NCBI GenBank assembly: GCA_018831195.1
Contig: JAHJDP010000117.1
Location: 26,274-90,273 of the forward strand
Reading direction: 5' to 3'
Origin: Candidatus Eisenbacteria bacterium
GTDB lineage: Bacteria > Eisenbacteria > RBG-16-71-46 > CAIMUX01 > JAHJDP01
Length of the DNA stretch: 64,000 nt
Made by a program: the position numbers and the translations under genes. Positions 33,948-43,112 of the stretch are shown here, piece by piece; position 1 is the stretch's first letter; every line of letters starts with the position of its first letter. The notes beneath the pieces were generated by a model, which worked only from the letters and a program-made list of their open reading frames with translations, was not told where the DNA came from and did no database searches.

Positions 33948-36263
33948 CTATCGAAGATAGCGATCCAGCCATCCAAAGATTTCATCCCACATGAGCAACC
34001 ACGATTTCGGATGGAGGATATGATGCCCTTCATCCGGGAATGTTAAAAATCTGGCATCAATGCCCTGCCTCTTGAGGGTCGAATAGGTTTGAAGGCCGTC
34101 ACTCAAATCAACCCGGTAATCGCGCTGGCCGTGGATGATCAAAGTCGGTGTCCGCATCCGGTGAGCGAAGCTGGAAGACGAGTTGGCCCTGTACGTTTCC
34201 GGCTGAACCCATGGCGGCCCGGAAAATTCCCACTCGGGAAACCATAACTCGTCGGTCGTCCCCCAACCCGCCGTCTCGTCGAAAGAGCCGGAGTGGGAAA
34301 CAAAACAAGAGAACCTATCGGTTTGGCCATTGAGCCAGTTGACGATATACCCGCCGTAGGACCGGCCGATCGCGGCGATCCGGTAGGGATCAATATTGCC
34401 ATAATGTTCAAGAATATAATCCAGCCCCAGCCGGATGTCCTGCCCGGGAATATCACCCCAATGGCCGCGGATGGCATCCTGGAAATCGATGCCGAATCCG
34501 GCGCTTCCATGGAAATTTATTGTCGCCACGGCATAACCCTGCGCGGCGATCATTTGGAAGTTATAACTCCCCAGCCAGAAATCGTGATAAGCCCATTGAG
34601 GTCCTCCATGAAAGACGAGCACCAATGGGATGGCCCCGGGCTGCCGCAGTGACGCGTCCGGAGGCATCACGATAAATCCGTGGATCGTATCCGATAAAGC
34701 GCCTTTAAAATGGAAATGTTCCGGCGGAGTCATCTCCAGATATTGCAGTTTATCGTAATTGTGAAAGGTGATTTGTTGAAGCAGTGACGTTGTCTTTATC
34801 GGCGCCATCTCGGGGAAGGGGGATCCATAACGCCCATCGACGCAAACAGCGAGATCATCCTCCCAACGTTCCGGGTTCTCCTTCAGCTTTTCTGGATCGC
34901 AGAGAAAAACCTCACTGGGCATTCGTGATGAGGAGAGGGTCAACAGGAGCCTTCCGTCGGGTAGTGGGGCGAGATCGCTGATGGAACCGGCGCGAAGCAA
35001 CCTCTCCAGCCGGCCGTCTTTGACCCTGATACGATAAAGCGCCGCCGCCTCTTTGTCATACGCAGTGAAGTAGAGGTACCGACCGTCAAGACTCCAAGTT
35101 AGGCCGCCGGCGGAGCGGTCAAGATCGCAGGAAAGACATTGATCCTCACCCGATTCAAGATCGTGCAAGACGATCCGCCGCAGATCCGATTCATACCCCG
35201 GGCGCGCCATCGATGTGTAGGCGACCCATCGGCCCCCCGGCGAGAAGGTCGGGTGATCATCATTGCCGCCGCCCTCGCTCAGACCGCGGGTGAGAAGATC
35301 CGCGGCATCCCAGGTTGATTGTCGCCGCCGGGCAAGTCTTTCGGCTTTCCGCAGATTCAGCAGGAAAAGATCATTGTTGGTGCTGAGGGCTTCATGTCCG
35401 TCCATATTCCGGATGACGACCATCCATTCCCCATCCGGCGACACGCTATAGGAGAGGCCTTCCGCAAGAGCTATCGGCGGGCAATCGGGGAATCCCGGGG
35501 TTAGATCGGTCCAATGATCCGTCGTCGGGTCCCCGATAAAGACATGGCTTCGAAGCGAGTCCCGCCAACTTGACCAATGGCGCAGTGGAAATTGCTCACT
35601 CACGAGCCCGGGACGCGCCTCCCATTTTGTTACGGACTCATGGCTGCAACCCCAATCACAAGGGGGACACAGGGGATCGACGCGCCGGCTGAAAGCGATG
35701 CTCCATCGTTGCGGGTGATCCGTGCTTGGATTTAACAAGAAACCGTCGATCCCGCCGGGAATACTTGTGACCGGCTCGGCTTCCCCTCCTTGGAGCGAAA
35801 GCCTCCAAACCTGGCTGTCGCGAAGGAAATAGAATGTATCGCCTTCAGAAGACCAACATGGGGATGTGGCGGAAGATCCGAATGTCATCTGGCGTGTGGT
35901 GCCGGTCTCGAGATCGAGCAACCATATTTGTGTTTTACGTGCCGACTCTTCCGGGTGGTACCGGGTGACGGGATAGAGAACGCGGGTTCCACCAAGATCG
36001 ACGGATGGGGAACCCACGCGATCCATGCAGATGAGATGATAAGGGGTGAGGAGTGATGGGTTTGTTAAACCCTCTGGATCTGGGATGCCGGGGGGGGGCA
36101 GGGCCCCGCCCTTCATGGGCACCACAAGGACCAAAAGGAGGAAAATGGGCGCGAAGAAAAGGGCGATGAGATCATGGGGCCTGTGGAAATGAGGAATACA
36201 AAGCTCTCCGGGCCGTCTCGCCTGCCAGAAAGTCCGCCGTTCCTCGTGGGTGCCTTGAATCAT
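33948..36263 (-). CDS. S9 family prolyl oligopeptidase/dipeptidyl-peptidase-like hydrolase
   Basis: This is a ~771-residue serine peptidase. After an N-terminal membrane/signal segment ('DLIALFFAPIFLLLVLVVP') comes a beta-propeller with TolB/PD40-like blades ('IWLLDLETGTTRQMTFGSSATSPCWS', 'HPTFSPGGRWVAYTS', 'GLTWSLDGRYLYFTA'). An alpha/beta hydrolase domain (~520-771) carries the nucleophile Ser in 'GRSYGGYIVNW', Asp in 'HGQRDYRVD' and His in 'DEGHHILHP'. S9C/S9B enzymes release dipeptides or cleave acyl-peptides; the long N-terminal anchor suggests periplasmic action. Start at 36263 is supported by GGAGGAGG 6 bases before the ATG. It lies near the tricorn protease gene, another oligopeptide processor. 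Confidence 0.88.
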   Translation of the reverse strand: MIQGTHEERRTFWQARRPGELCIPHFHRPHDLIALFFAPIFLLLVLVVPMKGGALPPPGIPDPEGLTNPSLLTPYHLICMDRVGSPSVDLGGTRVLYPVTRYHPEESARKTQIWLLDLETGTTRQMTFGSSATSPCWSSEGDTFYFLRDSQVWRLSLQGGEAEPVTSIPGGIDGFLLNPSTDHPQRWSIAFSRRVDPLCPPCDWGCSHESVTKWEARPGLVSEQFPLRHWSSWRDSLRSHVFIGDPTTDHWTDLTPGFPDCPPIALAEGLSYSVSPDGEWMVVIRNMDGHEALSTNNDLFLLNLRKAERLARRRQSTWDAADLLTRGLSEGGGNDDHPTFSPGGRWVAYTSMARPGYESDLRRIVLHDLESGEDQCLSCDLDRSAGGLTWSLDGRYLYFTAYDKEAAALYRIRVKDGRLERLLRAGSISDLAPLPDGRLLLTLSSSRMPSEVFLCDPEKLKENPERWEDDLAVCVDGRYGSPFPEMAPIKTTSLLQQITFHNYDKLQYLEMTPPEHFHFKGALSDTIHGFIVMPPDASLRQPGAIPLVLVFHGGPQWAYHDFWLGSYNFQMIAAQGYAVATINFHGSAGFGIDFQDAIRGHWGDIPGQDIRLGLDYILEHYGNIDPYRIAAIGRSYGGYIVNWLNGQTDRFSCFVSHSGSFDETAGWGTTDELWFPEWEFSGPPWVQPETYRANSSSSFAHRMRTPTLIIHGQRDYRVDLSDGLQTYSTLKRQGIDARFLTFPDEGHHILHPKSWLLMWDEIFGWLDRYLR

Positions 36264-36594
36264 AATGACCTCCTCCTGTCCGGGTCCCACACAGCCTAAG
36301 GTTGGAAAGCGGTTCCGGCAAGGATGTCTCATTGGAAAGTCTTCGCGAATCGTCCTCTTTCGCTGGCCCCTTGGGTGCTTGGTCCCATGACGAAATCCCT
36401 TACCTCCTTTCGTATAATAAGTTAGATGGCCAGGTCATCCGGTGGGGATGGAACCTTCCTCTTCCTGAAATCCAAGGGCTATAGAGGATAGAGGAGCCGG
36501 TGCCTCCTGCCGATCCTTGAAGAAGGGGTTTTGCCCCCTCAAATCATTGAGTCGGCGAATGACCGGCCCTTCTCAAATGGAGGAGATTGCAAAA
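36264..36594. other. Divergent intergenic region between S9 peptidase and zf-TFIIB protein
   Basis: This 331-base region contains, on the minus strand, a weak promoter-like pair (TTGCCG and TAGGCT, 17-base spacer, around 36293-36321). On the plus strand a perfect TATAAT (36413-36418) stands without a clear -35 box. The 60-codon frame at 36302-36484 lacks a ribosome site and family features and is not called. Confidence 0.4.
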
Positions 36595-37122
36595 ATGAAA
36601 TGTCCTGCTTGTGGCTTGGATCTCAGACCGATAGCGACCGGAGAGATAACCGTGGATGTCTGTGATGGCGGATGTGGAGGGATTTGGTTTGATCGGTTTG
36701 AATTGGACAAAGTTGATGAAGAACACGAGTCGGCCGGGGAAGCCCTATTGGATATTCCGCGAAGAGAAGGGGTACGGATTGAGTTAGAACGCAAACGGCA
36801 CTGCCCGATTTGCGACGATGTCATCATGATACAGCATTTTATGAGTGTGAAGCGCCGAGTCACTATTGATGAATGTGGCGGCTGCGCTGGAATTTGGTTG
36901 GATGCTGGAGAGCTGGGGATGATTCGGGAGCTCTATCGGACGGAAACCGAGAGGAGACAGGCCGCCGATCAATACTTTGAAGAGCTCTTTGGCGGGGATC
37001 TTGAGAACATCAAGGCGGAAAGCCATGAGAAAAAAGCGAAAGCGCGCCGGTTTGCCAAGGCCCTGCGCTTCCTCTGCCCCAGCCAATATATCCCGGGAAA
37101 GCAATCTTGGGGGGCCTTCTAA
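36595..37122 (+). CDS. zf-TFIIB zinc-finger protein
   Basis: This 175-residue soluble protein has two zinc-ribbon modules of the zf-TFIIB family: 'MKCPACGLDLRPI ... CDGGCGGIWFDRFELDKV' and 'HCPICDDVIMIQHF ... DECGGCAGIWLDAGELGMI'. It ends in a basic helical tail ('HEKKAKARRFAKALRFL'). Such proteins are widespread and uncharacterised; binding of nucleic acid or of metal is possible. The ATG at 36595 has GGAGGAG about 9 bases upstream and begins exactly at the ribbon, so the longer upstream frame is rejected. Confidence 0.85.
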   Translation: MKCPACGLDLRPIATGEITVDVCDGGCGGIWFDRFELDKVDEEHESAGEALLDIPRREGVRIELERKRHCPICDDVIMIQHFMSVKRRVTIDECGGCAGIWLDAGELGMIRELYRTETERRQAADQYFEELFGGDLENIKAESHEKKAKARRFAKALRFLCPSQYIPGKQSWGAF

Positions 37123-37245
37123 GGAGTATGAAAGGCAACATGTTGCGGGGTTTGGGCCTGACGATGCCGCGCCAGAACCGGCTAAACATCCGCAGGGGAC
37201 CGGTCGATGGATTCGATGGGAATGCCTTAGCTCGCATGAGGGCGG

Positions 37246-38097
37246 ATGATGATACACATTGATACATTGATCGAAACGGCCAATCGGCTGGAGCCCCTTC
37301 CGTCGAGTTTGACGCGTCTTGCCACACTGGTGGCGGATGACGATTCGGATATTCGTGAAATCGTAGATGTCGTGTCGTTTGACCAAGCCTTGACGCTTCG
37401 GTTGCTGAAAGTCGCGAACTCGGCTTTCAGCGCATCGATCATGGAAATCACAAATGTGAGAGCCGCCGTCCTGCGATTGGGCAAGGGGATGGTTCTTTCG
37501 ATTGCCATGGGAACGGCTGTCAAGGGATCTCTCAGCAGGGCATTGCCTCAGTACGGTCTTTCGCAGGGGGATTTGTGGCTTCACTCGGTGACGGCGGCGC
37601 TGGCGGCAGAAACGATGGGGAAATTTTGTAAAGCGACGATCTCACCCGCGGCCTTCACCGCCGCCCTATTGCATGATATCGGAAAATTGGTTGTCGCCGG
37701 ATTTCTTACACCCGACATTCAATCCTATCTTGATCGCGCCATGCGGGAAGGCTGCTTAACCCGGATGCAGGCTGAGAGAGAGCTTCTCGAGGTTCACCAT
37801 GGCGAGCTGGGCGGTCTGATTGCTCAAAATTGGGAACTTCCGGAGAGTATTGTCAAGGGCATCTCATATCATCACACTCCTGAAGAAGATTATAACGAAG
37901 AGACAAAGCCGACCTGTTATTCAGTACATCTCGCGAACTGGATTGCGAAGTATATTGATCTCGAAGAGCCGCCTGAAGATTTTTGGCCCGCAGAGGTTCA
38001 TGTCAGCCGGGAGTTTCTTGGCATGACGGAAGAATCTTTGAAGTCGGTCTGCGAATTAGTGGCGCAAAAACGCAAGGATATGCCCGAACGATACTGA
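37246..38097 (+). CDS. HDOD domain signalling protein
   Basis: This is a 283-residue protein consisting of one HDOD domain: 'LPSSLTRLATLVADDDSDIREIVDVVSFDQALTLRLLKVANSAFS', 'AVLRLGKGMVLSIAMGTAV', 'FTAALLHDIGKLVVAGFL' and 'HHGELGGLIAQNWELPESIVKGISYHH'. HDOD domains are HD-superfamily relatives, often catalytically inactive and acting in output of two-component or c-di-GMP systems. Here an HD pair is kept in 'LLHDIGK', which is notable because many HDOD proteins have lost it. No receiver or GGDEF domain is attached. Confidence 0.88.
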   Translation: MMIHIDTLIETANRLEPLPSSLTRLATLVADDDSDIREIVDVVSFDQALTLRLLKVANSAFSASIMEITNVRAAVLRLGKGMVLSIAMGTAVKGSLSRALPQYGLSQGDLWLHSVTAALAAETMGKFCKATISPAAFTAALLHDIGKLVVAGFLTPDIQSYLDRAMREGCLTRMQAERELLEVHHGELGGLIAQNWELPESIVKGISYHHTPEEDYNEETKPTCYSVHLANWIAKYIDLEEPPEDFWPAEVHVSREFLGMTEESLKSVCELVAQKRKDMPERY

Positions 38098-38157
38098 TCG
38101 GTGCCTTCAATTTTTATCCGGATCCAGCTGGGATGCGCCTTGCCCACAGAGCCTTCT

Positions 38158-41100
38158 TTATCGGTGAAATGATTTGTTCGGCCTGGCCGGCGGCGGCGGC
38201 ACAGGTCGCGGATCATTTTGTATAAGATCCTGCAAATGTTTTATCGCGGCCTCGAGCTGCGCGTCATATCCCAGATAGGTCGCGTGGGGCAGGTTGTCGA
38301 TGATAATGTCTGGATCAACGCCGTGTCCCTCAATGAGCCACTCACCCTCCGGTCCATAAACACCTGATTCAGGCGCCGTCACGATGCCCTTGTCGACCAG
38401 CACGTTGCTTGATGAGAGCCATATCTCACCGCCCCAGGTTCTTGTGCCGAGTACCTTTCCAAGACCCAATCTCCGGAAACCTTCAGCAAAAGCTTCGCCG
38501 TCGGAGGCGGTCCACTCATCGACCAAGACGACCATATGCCCGCGGAAAGCATAATGCATATTCCAATAGGTGTCGCCGACCCGGTCGGACCAGTACATCC
38601 AAGCCCGGCGCATCAGTTTTTCAAGAATCCAACTATCGATATTACCGCCCCCGTTGTGCCGGACATCGATGATCAGTCCTTGGCGATTGTACACGGGATA
38701 GAATTCCCGCTGCCATTCCGCGATGCTGGATCGGCTCATCTCCCGTAGATGCAGATATCCGATCTCACCCTTTCCCTGCTCTTCCACGCGCAGCCGCCGT
38801 GTATATTCCCATTCATTGTATCGGAGGTCATTATCCTCTCCTTGGGTGATCGGCGTCACGATGATATCTCTAAGATCGCCACCCTTCATCGGCTGAACCC
38901 GCAAGCGGACCTGCTTCCCCGATTGATGTCGCAGAAGATTGCCGGGAGAGGTGACGCTGAGTGCCGGGACACCATTGATGTCGGTGATGATATCCCCTTC
39001 ACTCAAATCGATACCCGGTCGTGCCAGCGGGGACAACTCATCAGGGCGATCAGGATCGGTTCGATAGATTTTCTCGATGCGGAATCCGCCCCTGCTTTCA
39101 TCGCGAACCAATCGCGCCCCCAAGGAAGCTGGAATGATCTCATCGCTGCCTTCGCGATGGTCACCGCCGTAAATATAAACATGAAGGGCTGAAAGTTCCC
39201 CGGCCATCTGGGATTGAAGATCGCTCAGTTCGGAGCGGTTCGTGACGCGATCCACCAGGGGGAGATACTTCGCCAGCACGCCTTCCCAGTCGACACCGTG
39301 CATCTCCGAATCATAGAAATAATCGCGTTCCAACCTCCATGAATCGACAAACATCTGACGCCATTCTTCACGGGGATCGAAAGCGAATGTCCAATCGGAG
39401 AGATTCACGGCGGCGTCATCGAGTGAGGCGGGTGCGCTGGATGAGGCATCGATGAAATAGAATGATTCCCCTTTGCGGATGAGGAGCTTCCCGCCGTCGC
39501 CGGTCAACTCATAACTTCTTATATCATCAACCAGAACCTTCGCTTTAGAATCATCGCTTTCGATTTTCATCATCATGAGGTCCTGCCGCCCGCCCTGCGG
39601 TGTTTCAGTGGAAATCCATAGCAGCCGGTCTTTGGTTACGGAAAGACTATTATAATTGCCCGGTGAAACAGGGATCTCCATCAGTCGTTGTTGAATTCCC
39701 TCCAGGTCAATGGATATCTTTTTGGTTTTCTCGCTCTCCCCGGAGTTTGTATCATCCACATCCTTGCCATCCCCGTCCGGTTTCTTCTCATCCGTCTCAT
39801 CCTTGTGCAATTCATCATCCGGCTGGAACGGGCTGCGGGTTCCCGCTTTGAGGGGGATCATATAGAGCTTATTCATATTTTCAAAATACGGTTCCGGTTG
39901 CCGCCGGCCCCAGGGACCCCCGACGCGTGATCTAAAATGCCGCTCTGATAGGAAGTAAATCCATTCGCCCTGCGGATCCCACCGCCCGCATGTTGATTCA
40001 TAGCGGTCACTGGTGATGGGAACCGATTCGTGCTCCTCGATGCCATAGAGATAAACCCGGGAAAAAGTGTTGGATGCTTTCATTCCATATAGAAAATACC
40101 GGCTGTCGGGCGACCAGTGCGGATCATCGAACCACCACTGGGGCGAGTAGGCGACCTGCTCCGATTTTCCGTTGTCGATCTCCAATAGCCAGAGTTTTTG
40201 ATCTTGATCGGTATAGAGGAGCCACCGTCCGTCCGGCGAAGGGAAACCGGCCAGCCGGAGAACGGATCCATTATCCGTCAATGGCTCAGGATCACCGATG
40301 CCGTCGGCGGGCAGCCGCCACCATTCCACTTCGCCGCTTTCATCGGAGAGAGCGACAAGGGATTTGCCATCAGGAAGGAATTGAGCCTGGCGATAGCGGA
40401 CCCCCGGTTTTCTTGTGACCTCAACAAAACGGCCTGTTTTAGCCGGTGTGACAAAGACCTGCCCCCTGGCTGTGAGAGCCAACCGGTCCCCGTTGAAAGA
40501 GGGCTGCGCCGCCGTGAGATAATCGATCGGTTTCTCGACCCAACGGATCCGGGTTTGATCAAAATCAGAGACGAGCGTGATGGGGATCTTTCTGCTTTCG
40601 CCGGAAACAACCGAGTAGAGATAGAGATCGGCGCCGAGCTGATAGACGATGTTCCCCTCTGAGAGATCGGGGTCCTTGACATCCCATCCCTCATACATGG
40701 TGTGCTGCCGGAGATCGGCGCCTTCAGCATTCATCGACCATATATTCATGGTCCCATCTCGATCGCTGATGAAATAGACACGGTGATCCCACCACATGGG
40801 GTTCCGGCTGGTGCTCGTGTCATCCGATGTCAGGGGGACCGCCTCTTCATTGCCGCCGCCATATTTCCAGATGTTTTGCGCTGTGCCGCCTCGATACCTT
40901 TTTGTGTGGCTTCCCTGTGCGGCGAAACGGGTGAAGAAAAGGGTCGAGCTCTCCGGATCGTAGGTGCCCTCCGCGGCCTGAGCCAAAGGAATGAGTTTGA
41001 TGATCCCCGATTCCGGATCCAGGGTGGCGAGTTGTGTGCTGGGGAGTGTTGAAAAGCTCATTGTCGCATAAAGGATGCCGCCAGCGGGGGTCCAGCCCAC

Positions 41101-41430
41101 CACACGTCCCTCTTGTCCATCATAGGTCAGCCGGGTGGGAAGTCCTCCCTCCATGGGGATTGTATATATTTCCCTCGGTCCTTCGTAGGAGGCGGAAAAG
41201 GCGACGAGCTCTCCCGAGGGGGAAATCGAAGGATAGTATTCCGATTCCGGGTGGGTCGTCAGGCGTTGCGCCGCTCCACCAGCGATGTCGATTCTCCAAA
41301 GATCTCCTTCCGCGACGAAGATCACACTTCCGCCATGAATCGCGGGATAGCGGTAGTATCCTTCCTTCGGCGCCGCGAGAAGTGCCGAGGGGAGAAGGAA
41401 AAGAAGGGCAATGGATAGGGACCAACGCAT
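38158..41430 (-). CDS. Tricorn protease homolog, exported
   Basis: This is a 1090-residue peptidase with the full tricorn order: a signal peptide ('SIALLFLLPSALLAA'), a six-bladed propeller (~25-320), a seven-bladed propeller (~320-650), C1 core, PDZ (~800-860) and the S41 C2 core (~880-1070). The nucleophile Ser lies in 'DEWTASDGEAFAEGF', the C-terminal Glu in 'WLIEGHGVDPD', and the C1 His in 'GELSALHVYI'. In archaeal tricorn a Ser precedes that His; here it is Leu. An acidic low-complexity insert (Asp/Glu/Lys-rich, ~540-575) splits the second propeller. Archaeal tricorn degrades peptides in the cytosol, while the signal peptide here implies the periplasm. AAAGGG precedes the ATG. Confidence 0.92.
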   Translation of the reverse strand: MRWSLSIALLFLLPSALLAAPKEGYYRYPAIHGGSVIFVAEGDLWRIDIAGGAAQRLTTHPESEYYPSISPSGELVAFSASYEGPREIYTIPMEGGLPTRLTYDGQEGRVVGWTPAGGILYATMSFSTLPSTQLATLDPESGIIKLIPLAQAAEGTYDPESSTLFFTRFAAQGSHTKRYRGGTAQNIWKYGGGNEEAVPLTSDDTSTSRNPMWWDHRVYFISDRDGTMNIWSMNAEGADLRQHTMYEGWDVKDPDLSEGNIVYQLGADLYLYSVVSGESRKIPITLVSDFDQTRIRWVEKPIDYLTAAQPSFNGDRLALTARGQVFVTPAKTGRFVEVTRKPGVRYRQAQFLPDGKSLVALSDESGEVEWWRLPADGIGDPEPLTDNGSVLRLAGFPSPDGRWLLYTDQDQKLWLLEIDNGKSEQVAYSPQWWFDDPHWSPDSRYFLYGMKASNTFSRVYLYGIEEHESVPITSDRYESTCGRWDPQGEWIYFLSERHFRSRVGGPWGRRQPEPYFENMNKLYMIPLKAGTRSPFQPDDELHKDETDEKKPDGDGKDVDDTNSGESEKTKKISIDLEGIQQRLMEIPVSPGNYNSLSVTKDRLLWISTETPQGGRQDLMMMKIESDDSKAKVLVDDIRSYELTGDGGKLLIRKGESFYFIDASSSAPASLDDAAVNLSDWTFAFDPREEWRQMFVDSWRLERDYFYDSEMHGVDWEGVLAKYLPLVDRVTNRSELSDLQSQMAGELSALHVYIYGGDHREGSDEIIPASLGARLVRDESRGGFRIEKIYRTDPDRPDELSPLARPGIDLSEGDIITDINGVPALSVTSPGNLLRHQSGKQVRLRVQPMKGGDLRDIIVTPITQGEDNDLRYNEWEYTRRLRVEEQGKGEIGYLHLREMSRSSIAEWQREFYPVYNRQGLIIDVRHNGGGNIDSWILEKLMRRAWMYWSDRVGDTYWNMHYAFRGHMVVLVDEWTASDGEAFAEGFRRLGLGKVLGTRTWGGEIWLSSSNVLVDKGIVTAPESGVYGPEGEWLIEGHGVDPDIIIDNLPHATYLGYDAQLEAAIKHLQDLIQNDPRPVPPPPARPNKSFHR

Positions 41431-41655
41431 AATCGACCCTTTCTATATTAGGGATGGAATAAGATACCGCTGAGCTTAGCTTCTTTACAATATACGGATC
41501 AATGCCCCCGGATGTTGCCGGCATGGTACCGGCTAACTGACTTTATTTCAAAGAGTTCCCGGACAACATTGATTCTCCAGGTCACCCGCCGCCTTGCCGA
41601 TAAAGGGAATGAAATATTGAATATCAACACCTGAGAGGGTAAAGGGAGGATCTGT

Positions 41656-43008
41656 ATGCCATCGAAAAGAAGGGGAACACTATTTTTTGGTTTGCTGTGC
41701 CTCGTGGTCGCACTTCAGGGGTGCGGCAGCGACAATTCGACGAACAGCGGGGGAAACCCTGGGGACGATGATCCCTTTGAAGGGTATCTGATACTTGCCT
41801 CCTTCCAGGCGGCGTTGACCGAAAGCGGGAGTTTTACCGGTACGGTTCTCCGGCTTGATCCCTCTGATCCATCGGCGAGGGATTGCGCGTTCACGGTCAA
41901 TCAGACGGAGATTCCCTTGGTCAGCTTGGCCAGCACTGATGATGAGGCGGTTTTCGCCAAATTCGATTGGGGTTATGACCCGGGAACACTTTACACCGCC
42001 AATGTCTCTGTGAATGGAAAATCGGCGCAATGCAGTTTTACGGCGCCGGATTATACATGGGTCACAATTACTGCTCCTGGAGATGACAGGGGATTCACAC
42101 CCGGAGAGGCGATAGATCTGGTGTGGGAATACGATGGTGATGTCCCCGGACATGTCTATGTCGGTGTGAGCGGCTCGGACGGTGATGAGGACGTCATGCT
42201 CCTCGAAGAGGAACTGGCCGGATCAACGACTCATTATACAATCAATGCGGACAAGACGGGGGAGTGGGATTCATATGAAGAGCTGCTCATAACCGTCGAT
42301 CTCGGTGAATTAGCCTGGCCCTTCACAGGAGAGCTGGCATCGGTGGGAAGCGGGATCGGCATCGTTCTTCCCGGGGATGCGGCCATCCTGACGCAGGGGG
42401 CCGATCCGGGTGAAACCAATTGGTGGATTACCGCCTATCTGGATCAGTGGACAATGGATGCCGATGGGACAAGCACAACGCAGGTCTTTGTGACGATTCA
42501 GGATGATTTCGGCGTCGATTGTCCGAATGGAACGACGGTCACCTTCTCCGTGACGCCGGAAGGGTACGCCGGTGTGACGCCCCAAACCGTAACAACAACA
42601 GACGGGGAGGCCTCGGCGACGGTCACCGCCGGTACGACGGCGGGGGAGGTTCACATTGTCGCCTCGGCTCTCGGCGTCGAAGAGTATGCCGAGCTCCACT
42701 TGAATGAGGTTATCCACGTCACGGTGAGCCAGGGTACCCATCCTGAAATTAATTGGACACCCGCCAATGCGATGTATGGAATGATCATCCGCCAGGCCGG
42801 TCTTTCGATAGGGAATGTCCGGTGGACGATCATCGGAACCATCGGGGGATTTCATCCGGCGGTGGTTTATGGAAGGGTGCCGGACAATGCACAGCAGCTC
42901 TACCCGCTGGCGGGAGCGGCGCCGATCCCTTTGACGATTGGAACAGACTACCAGCTGTGCCTCGTCGACGCGGTGGGCGACACGACTTTTGTGGATTTTA
43001 TGCCGTAA
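41656..43008 (+). CDS. Lipoprotein with bacterial Ig-like domain
   Basis: This 450-residue lipoprotein has lipobox 'VALQGCGSD' and a flexible Asn/Gly/Asp linker typical of surface lipoproteins. A beta-rich region (~40-230) is followed by a Big_1-type Ig domain (~250-350) with 'MDADGTSTTQVFVTIQDDFG' and 'TTTDGEASATVTAGTTAGEVHIVA', as in invasin/intimin repeats. The C-terminal ~100 residues are not recognised. There is no catalytic motif. GGGAGG stands before the ATG. A structural or adhesive surface role is likely but unproven. Confidence 0.75.
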   Translation: MPSKRRGTLFFGLLCLVVALQGCGSDNSTNSGGNPGDDDPFEGYLILASFQAALTESGSFTGTVLRLDPSDPSARDCAFTVNQTEIPLVSLASTDDEAVFAKFDWGYDPGTLYTANVSVNGKSAQCSFTAPDYTWVTITAPGDDRGFTPGEAIDLVWEYDGDVPGHVYVGVSGSDGDEDVMLLEEELAGSTTHYTINADKTGEWDSYEELLITVDLGELAWPFTGELASVGSGIGIVLPGDAAILTQGADPGETNWWITAYLDQWTMDADGTSTTQVFVTIQDDFGVDCPNGTTVTFSVTPEGYAGVTPQTVTTTDGEASATVTAGTTAGEVHIVASALGVEEYAELHLNEVIHVTVSQGTHPEINWTPANAMYGMIIRQAGLSIGNVRWTIIGTIGGFHPAVVYGRVPDNAQQLYPLAGAAPIPLTIGTDYQLCLVDAVGDTTFVDFMP

Positions 43009-43043
43009 TTATTCGTGTGAACCTAGAGCAGATCCTTCAGCCG

Positions 43044-43074
43044 GAGCCTGGCGGCCGAGAGAACCGCCAGGCTC
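43044..43074. terminator. Stem-loop between convergent lipoprotein and subtilase genes
   Basis: A perfect 11-bp stem (GAGCCTGGCGG with CCGCCAGGCTC, 9-base loop) lies midway between the two stops. Neither side has a T-tract, so it may act on both transcripts as a 3' stabiliser or weak terminator. Confidence 0.55.
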
Positions 43075-43112
43075 CTGCTACAAATTGAAAGCGATCTCCG
43101 AACTCGATCCCG

